Source: Panagrolaimus kolymaensis (taxonomy: Eukaryota > Nematoda > Chromadorea > Rhabditida > Panagrolaimidae). Taken from it: a DNA stretch of 64,000 bases. This document shows positions 1-11,483 of this stretch, piece by piece. Where the stretch lies: assembly GCA_028622995.1 (NCBI GenBank), contig JAJQJQ010000002.1, positions 7,378,001-7,442,000 of the forward strand, in the 5' to 3' direction. Position 1 is the first letter of the stretch; each line of letters starts with the position of its first letter. The position numbers were made by a program, and so were the translations under genes. The notes beneath the pieces are model-generated. The model was not told where the DNA came from. It ran no database searches and was given only the letters and a program-made list of their open reading frames with translations.

Positions 1-30
1 TTTTGTTCGAATTTTCTTAAAACATTTTTT

Positions 31-173
31 CTAGCCCAACAACACTGTAAAGCATCGAGGTTTTTTATTTTCCCTTCATCAAATTTTTCATCCAAACTAT
101 GTTTTATTTGTTTTGGATTTTAAGTAAATTCATAAACTATTTTTTTTGTTCGAATTTTCTTAAAACATTTTTT
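31..173. repeat. Reference 143 bp monomer (T-junction type)
   Basis: This is a representative full monomer, numbered 1-143 from CTAG. A hand count gives T 67, A 40, C 23 and G 13, so it is 74.8% A+T and T exceeds A on this strand. Positions 1-30 hold the only fairly GC-rich part, ending in CATCGAGG. T6 lies at 31-36, CCCTTCATC at about 42-50, T5 at 54-58, CCAAACTATG at 62-71, TTTTGGATTTTAAG at 81-94, T8 at 110-117, the palindrome TTCGAA near 119-124 and AAAACAT before the junction T run at 138-143. There are two CpGs, in ATCGAGG and TTCGAA. The start is arbitrary because a tandem array has no natural first base. Confidence 0.95.
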
Positions 174-316
174 CTAGCCCAACAACACTGTAAAGCATCG
201 AGGTTTTTTATTTTCCCTTCATCAAATTTTTCATCCAAACTATGTTTTATTTGTTTTGGATTTTAAGTAAATTGATAAACTATTTTTTTTGTTTTAATTT
301 TCTTAAAACATTTTTT

Positions 317-1173
317 CTAGCCCAACAACACTGTAAAGCATCGAGGTTTTTTATTTTCCCTTCATCAAATTTTTCATCCAAACTATGTTTTATTTGTTTT
401 GGATTTTAAGTAAATTCATAAACTATTTTTTTTGTTCGAATTTTCTTAAAACATTTCTCTAGCCCAACAACACTGTAAAGCATCGAGGTTTTTTATTTTC
501 CCTTCATCAAATTTTTCATCCAAACTATGTTTTATTTGTTTTGGATTTTAAGTAAATTCATAAACTATTTTTTTTGTTCGAATTTTCTTAAAACATTTTT
601 TCTAGCCCAACAACACTGTAAAGCATCGAGGTTTTTTATTTTCCCTTCATCAAATTTTTCATCCAAACTATGTTTTATTTGTTTTGGATTTTAAGTAAAT
701 TGATAAACTATTTTTTTTGTTTTAATTTTCTTAAAACATTTTTTCTAGCCCAACAACACTGTAAAGCATCGAGGTTTTTTATTTTCCCTTCATCAAATTT
801 TTCATCCAAACTATGTTTTATTTGTTTTGGATTTTAAGTAAATTCATAAACTATTTTTTTTGTTCGAATTTTCTTAAAACATTTTTTCTAGCCCAACAAC
901 ACTGTAAAGCATCGAGGTTTTTTATTTTCCCTTCATCAAATTTTTCATCCAAACTATGTTTTATTTGTTTTGGATTTTAAGTAAATTCATAAACTATTTT
1001 TTTTGTTCGAATTTTCTTAAAACATTTTTTCTAGCCCAACAACACTGTAAAGCATCGAGGTTTTTTATTTTCCCTTCATCAAATTTTTCATCCAAACTAT
1101 GTTTTATTTGTTTTGGATTTTAAGTAAATTGATAAACTATTTTTTTTGTTTTAATTTTCTTAAAACATTTTTT
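317..1173. repeat. B-type trimer higher-order repeat, two units
   Basis: Two three-monomer units, 317-744 (428 bp) and 745-1173 (429 bp), each end in a B monomer (B sites at 699 and 1128; the preceding unit ends in the B at 271). The 1 bp difference comes from one C-type junction in the first unit. The next monomer, from 1174, has CTTGCCC instead of CTAGCCC, and there the three-monomer rhythm breaks. Confidence 0.88.
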
Positions 1174-1600
1174 CTTGCCCAACAACACTGTAAAGCATCG
1201 AGGTTTTTTATTTTCCCTTCATCAAATTTTTCATCCAAACTATGTTTTATTTGTTTTGGATTTTAAGTAAATTCATAAACTATTTTTTTTGTTCGAATTT
1301 TCTTAAAACATTTCTCTAGCCCAACAACACTGTAAAGCATCGAGGTTTTTTATTTTCCCTTCATCAAATTTTTCATCCAAACTATGTTTTATTTGTTTTG
1401 GATTTTAAGTAAATTCATAAACTATTTTTTTTGTTCGAATTTTCTTAAAACATTTTTTCTAGCCCAACAACACTGTAAAGCATCGAGGTTTTTTATTTTC
1501 CCTTCATCAAATTTTTCATCCAAACTATGTTTTATTTGTTTTGGATTTTAAGTAAATTCATAAACTATTTTTTTTGTTCGAATTTTCTTAAAACATTTCT

Positions 1601-2172
1601 CTAGCCCAACAACACTGTAAAGCATCGAGGTTTTTTAGTTTCCCTTCATCAAATTTTTCATCCAAACTATGTTTTATTTGTTTTGGATTTTAATTAAATT
1701 CATAAACTATTTTTTTTGTTCGAATTTTCTTAAAACATTTTCTCTAGCCCAACAACACTGTAAAGCATCAAGGTTTTTTATTTTCCCTTCCTCAAATTTT
1801 TCATCCAAACTATGTTTTATTTGTTTTGGATTTTAAGTAAATTCATAAACTATTTTTTTTGTTCGAATTTTCTTAAAACATTTTTTCTAGCCCAACAACA
1901 CTGTAAAGCATCGAGGTTTTTTATTTTCCCTTCATCAAATTTTTCATCCAAACTATGTTTTATTTGTTTTGGATTTTAAGTAAATTCATAAACTATTTTT
2001 TTTGTTCGAATTTTCTTAAAACATTTTTTCTAGCCCAACAACACTGTAAAGCATCGAGGTTTTTTATTTTCCCTTCATCAAATTTTTCATCCAAACTATG
2101 TTTTATTTGTTTTGGATTTTAAGTAAATTGATAAACTATTTTTTTTGTTTTAATTTTCTTAAAACATTTTTT
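1601..2172. repeat. Four-monomer marker cassette, copy 1 of 3
   Basis: A 572 bp cassette with a distinctive order of private variants. Monomer 1 has TTTAGTTTCCC and TTTTAATTAAATT (starting at 1688). Monomer 2 has the TTTTCT junction, CATCAAGG and CTTCCTCAAA. Monomer 3 is consensus and monomer 4 is a B variant (B site at 2127). The same order and the same 439 bp spacing between the AATTAA and B markers occur at 5644-6215 and 29686-30257. Because all markers recur together, copying of the whole segment explains it better than repeated mutation. Confidence 0.88.
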
Positions 2173-3172
2173 CTAGCCCAACAACACTGTAAAGCATCAA
2201 GGTTTTTTATTTTCCCTTCATCAAATTTTTCATCCAAACTATGTTTTATTTGTTTTGGATTTTAAGTAAATTCATAAACTATTTTTTTTGTTCGAATTTT
2301 CTTAAAACATTTTTTCTAGCCCAACAACACTGTAAAGCATCGAGGTTTTTTATTTTCCCTTCATCAAATTTTTCATCCAAACTATGTTTTATTTGTTTTG
2401 GATTTTAAGTAAATTCATAAACTATTTTTTTTGTTCGAATTTTCTTAAAACATTTTTTCTAGCCCAACAACACTGTAAAGCATCGAGGTTTTTTATTTTC
2501 CCTTCATCAAATTTTTCATCCAAACTATGTTTTATTTGTTTTGGATTTTAAGTAAATTCATAAACTATTTTTTTTGTTCGAATTTTCTTAAAACATTTTC
2601 TCTAGCCCAACAACACTGTAAAGCATCAAGGTTTTTTATTTTCCCTTCATCAAATTTTTCATCCAAACTATGTTTTATTTGTTTTGGATTTTAAGTAAAT
2701 TCATAAACTATTTTTTTTGTTCGAATTTTCTTAAAACATTTCTCTAGCCCAACAACACTGTAAAGCATCGAGGTTTTTTATTTTCCCTTCATCAAATTTT
2801 TCATCCAAACTATGTTTTATTTGTTTTGGATTTTAAGTAAATTCATAAACTATTTTTTTTGTTCGAATTTTCTTAAAACATTTTTTCTAGCCCAACAACA
2901 CTGTAAAGCATCGAGGTTTTTTATTTTCCCTTCATCAAATTTTTCATCCAAACTATGTTTTATTTGTTTTGGATTTTAAGTAAATTCATAAACTATTTTT
3001 TTTGTTCGAATTTTCTTAAAACATTTTTTCTAGCCCAACAACACTGTACAGCATCGAGGTTTTTTATTTTCCCTTCATCAAATTTTTCATCCAAACTATG
3101 TTTTATTTGTTTTGGATTTTAAGTAAATTGATAAACTATTTTTTTTGTTTTAATTTTCTTAAAACATTTTTT

Positions 3173-5315
3173 CTAGCCCAACAACACTGTAAAGCATCGA
3201 GGTTTTTTATTTTCCCTTCATCAAATTTTTCATCCAAACTATGTTTTATTTGTTTTGGATTTTAAGTAAATTCATAAACTATTTTTTTTGTTCGAATTTT
3301 CTTAAAACATTTTTTCTAGCCCAACAACACTGTAAAGCATCGAGGTTTTTTATTTTCCCTTCATCAAATTTTTCATCCAAACTATGTTTTATTTGTTTTG
3401 GATTTTAAGTAAATTCATAAACTATTTTTTTTGTTCGAATTTTCTTAAAACATTTTTTCTAGCCCAACAACACTGTAAAGCATCGAGGTTTTTTATTTTC
3501 CCTTCATCAAATTTTTCATCCAAACTATGTTTTATTTGTTTTGGATTTTAAGTAAATTGATAAACTATTTTTTTTGTTTTAATTTTCTTAAAACATTTTT
3601 TCTAGCCCAACAACACTGTAAAGCATCGAGGTTTTTTATTTTCCCTTCATCAAATTTTTCATCCAAACTATGTTTTATTTGTTTTGGATTTTAAGTAAAT
3701 TCATAAACTATTTTTTTTGTTCGAATTTTCTTAAAACATTTCTCTAGCCCAACAACACTGTAAAGCATCGAGGTTTTTTAGTTTCCCTTCATCAAATTTT
3801 TCATCCAAACTATGTTTTATTTGTTTTGGATTTTAAGTAAATTCATAAACTATTTTTTTTGTTCGAATTTTCTTAAAACATTTTTTCTAGCCCAACAACA
3901 CTGTAAAGCATCGAGGTTTTTTATTTTCCCTTCATCAAATTTTTCATCCAAACTATGTTTTATTTGTTTTGGATTTTAAGTAAATTGATAAACTATTTTT
4001 TTTGTTTTAATTTTCTTAAAACATTTTTTCTAGCCCAACAACACTGTAAAGCATCGAGGTTTTTTATTTTCCCTTCATCAAATTTTTCATCCAAACTATG
4101 TTTTATTTGTTTTGGATTTTAAGTAAATTCATAAACTATTTTTTTTGTTCGAATTTTCTTAAAACATTTTTTCTAGCCCAACAACACTGTAAAGCATCGA
4201 GGTTTTTTATTTTCCCTTCATCAAATTTTTCATCCAAACTATGTTTTATTTGTTTTGGATTTTAAGTAAATTCATAAACTATTTTTTTTGTTCGAATTTT
4301 CTTAAAACATTTTTTCTAGCCCAACAACACTGTAAAGCATCGAGGTTTTTTATTTTCCCTTCATCAAATTTTTCATCCAAACTATGTTTTATTTGTTTTG
4401 GATTTTAAGTAAATTGATAAACTATTTTTTTTGTTTTAATTTTCTTAAAACATTTTTTCTAGCCCAACAACACTGTAAAGCATCGAGGTTTTTTATTTTC
4501 CCTTCATCAAATTTTTCATCCAAACTATGTTTTATTTGTTTTGGATTTTAAGTAAATTCATAAACTATTTTTTTTGTTCGAATTTTCTTAAAACATTTTT
4601 TCTAGCCCAACAACACTGTAAAGCATCGAGGTTTTTTATTTTCCCTTCATCAAATTTTTCATCCAAACTATGTTTTATTTGTTTTGGATTTTAAGTAAAT
4701 TCATAAACTATTTTTTTTGTTCGAATTTTCTTAAAACATTTTTTCTAGCCCAACAACACTGTAAAGCATCGAGGTTTTTTATTTTCCCTTCATCAAATTT
4801 TTCATCCAAACTATGTTTTATTTGTTTTGGATTTTAAGTAAATTGATAAACTATTTTTTTTGTTTTAATTTTCTTAAAACATTTTTTCTAGCCCAACAAC
4901 ACTGTAAAGCATCGAGGTTTTTTATTTTCCCTTCATCAAATTTTTCATCCAAACTATGTTTTATTTGTTTTGGATTTTAAGTAAATTCATAAACTATTTT
5001 TTTTGTTCGAATTTTCTTAAAACATTTTTTCTAGCCCAACAACACTGTAAAGCATCGAGGTTTTTTATTTTCCCTTCATCAAATTTTTCATCCAAACTAT
5101 GTTTTATTTGTTTTGGATTTTAAGTAAATTCATAAACTATTTTTTTTGTTCGAATTTTCTTAAAACATTTCTCTAGCCCAACAACACTGTAAAGCATCGA
5201 GGTTTTTTATTTTCCCTTCATCAAATTTTTCATCCAAACTATGTTTTATTTGTTTTGGATTTTAAGTAAATTGATAAACTATTTTTTTTGTTTTAATTTT
5301 CTTAAAACATTTTTT
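3173..5315. repeat. B-type trimer higher-order repeat, five units
   Basis: Five consecutive units of three monomers, each closing with a B monomer at 3556, 3984, 4413, 4842 and 5270. The unit is 428-429 bp: the 428 bp units contain one C-type junction and the others contain only T junctions. The second unit also carries TTTAGTTTCCC near 3780 without the usual AATTAA partner. This is the clearest run of the 429 bp higher-order repeat in the window. Confidence 0.92.
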
Positions 5316-5600
5316 CTAGCCCAACAACACTGTAAAGCATCGAGGTTTTTTATTTTCCCTTCATCAAATTTTTCATCCAAACTATGTTTTATTTGTTTTG
5401 GATTTTAAGTAAATTCATAAACTATTTTTTTTGTTCGAATTTTCTTAAAACATTTTTTCTAGCCCAACAACACTGTAAAGCATCGAGGTTTTTTATTTTC
5501 CCTTCATCAAATTTTTCATCCAAACTATGTTTTATTTGTTTTGGATTTTAAGTAAATTCATAAACTATTTTTTTTGTTCGAATTTTCTTAAAACATTTCT

Positions 5601-5643
5601 CTAGCCCAACAACACTGTAAAGCATCGAGGTTTTTTAGTTTCC
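5601..5643. repeat. Truncated 43 bp monomer
   Basis: A monomer begins with CTAGCCCAAC at 5601, runs normally through CATCGAGG and TTTAGTTTCC, then breaks and restarts with a fresh CTAGCCC at 5644. Fragment and following monomer share the uncommon TTTAGTTTCCC variant, so this looks like a 43 bp tandem duplication of the start of one monomer. The junction reads CCCTAGCCC, leaving a 2 bp CT overlap between the two sequences. It is the only partial internal monomer I found. The related segment at 29.69 kb lacks it. Confidence 0.93.
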
Positions 5644-6215
5644 CTAGCCCAACAACACTGTAAAGCATCGAGGTTTTTTAGTTTCCCTTCATCAAATTTT
5701 TCATCCAAACTATGTTTTATTTGTTTTGGATTTTAATTAAATTCATAAACTATTTTTTTTGTTCGAATTTTCTTAAAACATTTTCTCTAGCCCAACAACA
5801 CTGTAAAGCATCAAGGTTTTTTATTTTCCCTTCCTCAAATTTTTCATCCAAACTATGTTTTATTTGTTTTGGATTTTAAGTAAATTCATAAACTATTTTT
5901 TTTGTTCGAATTTTCTTAAAACATTTTTTCTAGCCCAACAACACTGTAAAGCATCGAGGTTTTTTATTTTCCCTTCATCAAATTTTTCATCCAAACTATG
6001 TTTTATTTGTTTTGGATTTTAAGTAAATTCATAAACTATTTTTTTTGTTCGAATTTTCTTAAAACATTTTTTCTAGCCCAACAACACTGTAAAGCATCGA
6101 GGTTTTTTATTTTCCCTTCATCAAATTTTTCATCCAAACTATGTTTTATTTGTTTTGGATTTTAAGTAAATTGATAAACTATTTTTTTTGTTTTAATTTT
6201 CTTAAAACATTTTTT
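5644..6215. repeat. Four-monomer marker cassette, copy 2 of 3
   Basis: Same order of variants as copy 1: AGTTTCCC with AATTAA (5731), then TTTTCT-CATCAAGG-CTTCCTCAAA, then consensus, then B (6170). It directly follows the 43 bp fragment. Agreement with the third copy continues past the cassette through a T monomer, a TTTTCT-CATCAAGG monomer and a C monomer, at an offset of 24,042 bp. After about 6.7 kb the two differ. Confidence 0.88.
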
Positions 6216-8777
6216 CTAGCCCAACAACACTGTAAAGCATCGAGGTTTTTTATTTTCCCTTCATCAAATTTTTCATCCAAACTATGTTTTATTTGTTTTG
6301 GATTTTAAGTAAATTCATAAACTATTTTTTTTGTTCGAATTTTCTTAAAACATTTTCTCTAGCCCAACAACACTGTAAAGCATCAAGGTTTTTTATTTTC
6401 CCTTCATCAAATTTTTCATCCAAACTATGTTTTATTTGTTTTGGATTTTAAGTAAATTCATAAACTATTTTTTTTGTTCGAATATTCTTAAAACATTTCT
6501 CTAGCCCAACAACACTGTAAAGCATCGAGGTTTTTTATTTTCCCTTCATCAAATTTTTCATCCAAACTATGTTTTATTTGTTTTGGATTTTAAGTAAATT
6601 CATAAACTATTTTTTTTGTTCGAATTTTCTTAAAACATTTTTTCTAGCCCAACAACACTGTAAAGCATCGAGGTTTTTTATTTTCCCTTCATCAAATTTT
6701 TCATCCAAACTATGTTTTATTTGTTTTGGATTTTAAGTAAATTCATAAACTATTTTTTTTGTTCGAATTTTCTTAAAACATTTCTCTAGCCCAACAACAC
6801 TGTAAAGCATCGAGTTTTTTATTTTCCCTTCATCAAATTTTTCATCCAAACTATGTTTTATTTGTTTTGGATTTTAAGTAAATTCATAAACTATTTTTTT
6901 TGTTCGAATTTTCTTAAAACATTTTTTCTAGCCCAACAACACTGTAAAGCATCGAGGTTTTTTATTTTCCCTTCATCAAATTTTTCATCCAAACTATGTT
7001 TTATTTGTTTTGGATTTTAAGTAAATTCATAAACTATTTTTTTTGTTCGAATTTTCTTAAAACATTTTTTCTAGCCCAACAACACTGTAAAGCATCGAGG
7101 TTTTTTATTTTCCCTTCATCAAATTTTTCATCCAAACTATGTTTTATTTGTTTTGGATTTTAAGTAAATTCATAAACTATTTTTTTTGTTCGAATTTTCT
7201 TAAAACATTTTTTCTAGCCCAACAACACTGTAAAGCATCGAGGTTTTTTATTTTCCCTTCATCAAATTTTTCATCCAAACTATGTTTTATTTGTTTTGGA
7301 TTTTAAGTAAATTAATAAACTATTTTTTTTGTTCGAATTTTCTTAAAACATTTCTCTAGCCCAACAACACTGTAAAGCATCGAGGTTTTTTATTTTCCCT
7401 TCATCAAATTTTTCATCCAAACTATGTTTTATTTGTTTTGGATTTTAAGTAAATTCATAAACTATTTTTTTTGTTCGAATTTTCTTAAAACATTTTTTCT
7501 AGCCCAACAACACTGTAAAGCATCGAGGTTTTTTATTTTCCCTTCATCAAATTTTTCATCCAAACTATGTTTTATTTGTTTTGGATTTTAAGTAAATTCA
7601 TAAACTATTTTTTTTGTTCGAATTTTCTTAAAACATTTATCTAGCCCAACAACACTGTAAAGCATCGAGGTTTTTTATTTTCCCTTCATCAAATTTTTCA
7701 TCCAAACTATGTTTTATTTGTTTTGGATTTTAAGTAAATTCATAAACTATTTTTTTTGTTCGAATTTTCTTAAAACATTTCTCTAGCCCAACAACACTGT
7801 AAAGCATCGAGTTTTTTATTTTCCCTTCATCAAATTTTTCATCCAAACTATGTTTTATTTGTTTTGGATTTTAAGTAAATTCATAAACTATTTTTTTTGT
7901 TCGAATTTTCTTAAAACATTTATCTAGCCCAACAACACTGTAAAGCATCGAGGTTTTTTATTTTCCCTTCATCAAATTTTTCATCCAAACTATGTTTTAT
8001 TTGTTTTGGATTTTAAGTAAATTCATAAACTATTTTTTTTGTTCGAATTTTCTTAAAACATTTCTCTAGCCCAACAACACTGTAAAGCATCGAGTTTTTT
8101 ATTTTCCCTTCATCAAATTTTTCATCCAAACTATGTTTTATTTGTTTTGGATTTTAAGTAAATTCATAAACTATTTTTTTTGTTCGAATTTTCTTAAAAC
8201 ATTTTTTCTAGCCCAACAACACTGTAAAGCATCGAGGTTTTTTATTTTCCCTTCATCAAATTTTTCATCCAAACTATGTTTTATTTGTTTTGGATTTTAA
8301 GTAAATTCATAAACTATTTTTTTTGTTCGAATTTTCTTAAAACATTTATCTAGCCCAACAACACTGTAAAGCATCGAGGTTTTTTATTTTCCCTTCATCA
8401 AATTTTTCATCCAAACTATGTTTTATTTGTTTTGGATTTTAAGTAAATTCATAAACTATTTTTTTTGTTCGAATTTTCTTAAAACATTTATCTAGCCCAA
8501 CAACACTGTAAAGCATCGAGGTTTTTTATTTTCGCTTCATCAAATTTTTCATCCAAACTATGTTTTATTTGTTTTGGATTTTAAGTAAATTCATAAACTA
8601 TTTTTTTTGTTCGAATTTTCTTAAAACATTTTTTCTAGCCCAACAACACTGTAAAGCATCGAGGTTTTTTATTTTCCCTTCATCAAATTTTTCATCCAAA
8701 CTATGTTTTATTTGTTTTGGATTTTAAGTAAATTCATAAACTATTTTTTTTGTTCGAATTTTCTTAAAACATTTTTT
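6216..8777. repeat. Block 2: mixed T/C/A junctions without B monomers
   Basis: About 18 monomers. The TTTATCTAG (type A) junction first appears here, from about 7.6 kb. Three monomers have lost one G, giving CATCGAGTTTTTT at 6811, 7808 and 8091. The last two are separated by a type A monomer, making a 283 bp dimer; the first is 997 bp upstream. A single GTTCGAATATTC change lies near 6477-6488, ATTAATAAAC at 7311 and TTTTCGCTTC near 8531. No gene or foreign sequence is present. Confidence 0.85.
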
Positions 8778-11483
8778 CTAGCCCAACAACACTGTAAAGC
8801 ATCGAGGTGTTTTATTTTCCCTTCATCAAATTTTTCATCCAAACTATGTTTTATTTGTTTTGGATTTTAAGTAAATTCATAAACTATTTTTTTTGTTCGA
8901 ATTTTCTTAAAACATTTTTTCTAGCCCAACAACACTGTAAAGCATCGAGGTGTTTTATTTTCCCTTCATCAAATTTTTCATCCAAACTATGTTTTATTTG
9001 TTTTGGATTTTAAGTAAATTCATAAACTATTTTTTTTGTTCGAATTTTCTTAAAACATTTTTTCTAGCCCAACAACACTGTAAAGCATCGAGGTGTTTTA
9101 TTTTCCCTTCATCAAATTTTTCATCCAAACTATGTTTTATTTGTTTTGGATTTTAAGTAAATTCATAAACTATTTTTTTTGTTCGAATTTTCTTAAAACA
9201 TTTTTTCTAGCCCAACAACACTGTAAAGCATCGAGGTGTTTTATTTTCCCTTCATCAAATTTTTCATCCAAACTATGTTTTATTTGTTTTGGATTTTAAG
9301 TAAATTCATAAACTATTTTTTTTGTTCGAATTTTCTTAAAACATTTTTTCTAGCCCAACAACACTGTAAAGCATCGAGGTGTTTTATTTTCCCTTCATCA
9401 AATTTTTCATCCAAACTATGTTTTATTTGTTTTTGATTTTAAGTAAATTCATAAACTATTGTTTTGTTCGAATTTTCTTAAAACATTTATCTAGCCCAAC
9501 AACACTGTAAAGCATCGAGGTTTTTTATTTTCCCTTCATCAAATTTTTCATCCAAACTATGTTTTATTTGTTTTGGATTTTAAGTAAATTCATAAACTAT
9601 TTTTTTTGTTCGAATTTTCTTAAAACATTTTTTCTAGCCCAACAACACTGTAAAGCATCGAGGTGTTTTATTTTCCCTTCATCAAATTTTTCATCCAAAC
9701 TATGGTTTATTTGTTTTGGATTTTAAGTAAATTAATAAACTATTTTTTTTGTTCGAATTTTCTTAAAACATTTCTCTAGCCCAACAACACTGTAAAGCAT
9801 CGAGGTTTTTTATTTTCCCTTCATCAAATTTTTCATCCAAACTATGTTTTATTTGTTTTGGATTTTAAGTAAATTCATAAACTATTTTTTTTGTTCGAAT
9901 TTTCTTAAAACATTTTTTCTAGCCCAACAACACTGTAAAGCATCGAGGTGTTTTATTTTCCCTTCATCAAATTTTTCATCCAAACTATGTTTTATTTGTT
10001 TTGGATTTTAAGTAAATTCATAAACTATTTTTTTTGTTCGAATTTTCTTAAAACATTTTTTCTAGCCCAACAACACTGTAAAGCATCGAGGTGTTTTATT
10101 TTCCCTTCATCAAATTTTTCATCCAAACTATGTTTTATTTGTTTTGGATTTTAAGTAAATTCATAAACTATTTTTTTTGTTCGAATTTTCTTAAAACATT
10201 TTTTCTAGCCCAACAACACTGTAAAGCATCGAGGTTTTTTATTTTCCCTTCATCAAATTTTTCATCCAAACTATGTTTTATTTGTTTTGGATTTTAAGTA
10301 AATTCATAAACTATTGTTTTGTTCGAATTTTCTTAAAACATTTTTTCTAGCCCAACAACACTGTAAAGCATCGAGGTGTTTTATTTTCCCTTCATCAAAT
10401 TTTTCATCCAAACTATGTTTTATTTGTTTTTGATTTTAAGTAAATTCATAAACTATTGTTTTGTTCGAATTTTCTTAAAACATTTATCTAGCCCAACAAC
10501 ACTGTAAAGCATCGAGGTTTTTTATTTTCCCTTCATCAAATTTTTCATCCAAACTATGTTTTATTTGTTTTGGATTTTAAGTAAATTCATAAACTATTTT
10601 TTTTGTTCGAATTTTCTTAAAACATTTTTTCTAGCCCAACAACACTGTAAAGCATCGAGGTTTTTTATTTTCCCTTCATCAAATTTTTCATCCAAACTAT
10701 GTTTTATTTGTTTTGGATTTTAAGTAAATTCATAAACTATTGTTTTGTTCGAATTTTCTTAAAACATTTTTTCTAGCCCAACAACACTGTAAAGCATCGA
10801 GGTGTTTTATTTTCCCTTCATCAAATTTTTCATCCAAACTATGTTTTATTTGTTTTTGATTTTAAGTAAATTCATAAACTATTGTTTTGTTCGAATTTTC
10901 TTAAAACATTTATCTAGCCCAACAACACTGTAAAGCATCGAGGTTTTTTATTTTCCCTTCATCAAATTTTTCATCCAAACTATGTTTTATTTGTTTTGGA
11001 TTTTAAGTAAATTCATAAACTATTTTTTTTGTTCGAATTTTCTTAAAACATTTTTTCTAGCCCAACAACACTGTAAAGCATCGAGGTTTTTTATTTTCCC
11101 TTCATCAAATTTTTCATCCAAACTATGTTTTATTTGTTTTGGATTTTAAGTAAATTCATAAACTATTTTTTTTGTTCGAATTTTCTTAAAACATTTTTTC
11201 TAGCCCAACAACACTGTAAAGCATCGAGGTTTTTTATTTTCCCTTCATCAAATTTTTCATCCAAACTATGTTTTATTTGTTTTGGATTTTAAGTAAATTC
11301 ATAAACTATTTTTTTTGTTCGAATTTTCTTAAAACATTTTTTCTAGCCCAACAACACTGTAAAGCATCGAGGTGTTTTATTTTCCCTTCATCAAATTTTT
11401 CATCCAAACTATGTTTTATTTGTTTTTGATTTTAAGTAAATTCATAAACTATTGTTTTGTTCGAATTTTCTTAAAACATTTAT
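8778..11483. repeat. Block 3: monomers carrying the GGTGTTTTA variant
   Basis: Eleven monomers have GGTGTTTTA in place of GGTTTTTTA, with the GTG at 8807, 8950, 9093, 9236, 9379, 9663, 9948, 10091, 10376, 10802 and 11372. The first five are consecutive at exactly 143 bp; later ones alternate with unmarked monomers at 284, 285, 426 and 570 bp. I saw this variant nowhere else in the window. A subset also has TTTGTTTTTGATTTT followed by CTATTGTTTTG (TTTTTGAT near 9430, 10427, 10853 and 11423). The GTG triplets open short frames of 66-68 codons that simply follow the repeat and are not genes. Confidence 0.9.

Larger units (their letters stand above)
1..6215. repeat. Block 1: T-junction monomers with the B variant
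   Basis: About 43 monomers, mostly with the six-T junction. Eleven of them are B variants, with TTGATAAAC replacing TTCATAAAC and GTTTTAATTTT replacing GTTCGAATTTT. The B sites begin at 271, 699, 1128, 2127, 3127, 3556, 3984, 4413, 4842, 5270 and 6170. B monomers lack the TTCGAA palindrome and so keep one CpG instead of two. Other local markers are CATCAAGG after a TTTTCT junction, TTTTTTAGTTTCCC, TTTTAATTAAATT and CTTCCTCAAA. The same markers return only at about 26.5-36 kb, which suggests exchange between the two places. The first 30 bases are the end of a cut monomer. Confidence 0.9.

Noticed and set aside
110..147. Promoter, Pol III terminator or origin in the T tracts
   Set aside because: T runs occur in every monomer as part of the satellite. 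I see no paired A and B boxes or other elements that would make a functional unit.
31..173. CENP-B box near GTTCGAATTTTC
   Set aside because: TTCG is present but the downstream A and CGGG core of the 17 bp box is absent, and the region is AT-only.
31..173. Helitron-derived tandem repeat, because of the CTAG motif
   Set aside because: CTAG matches the Helitron 3' end, but no GC-rich hairpin lies just upstream and the unit boundary was chosen arbitrarily.
8807..10297. Six overlapping frames of 66-68 codons, each opening at the GTG of a GGTGTTTTA monomer
   Set aside because: All are translations of the satellite itself with near-identical products. They exist only because this variant makes a GTG, and because the monomer is not a multiple of three and shifts the frame before a stop. 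There is no ribosome binding site, codon bias or conserved domain.
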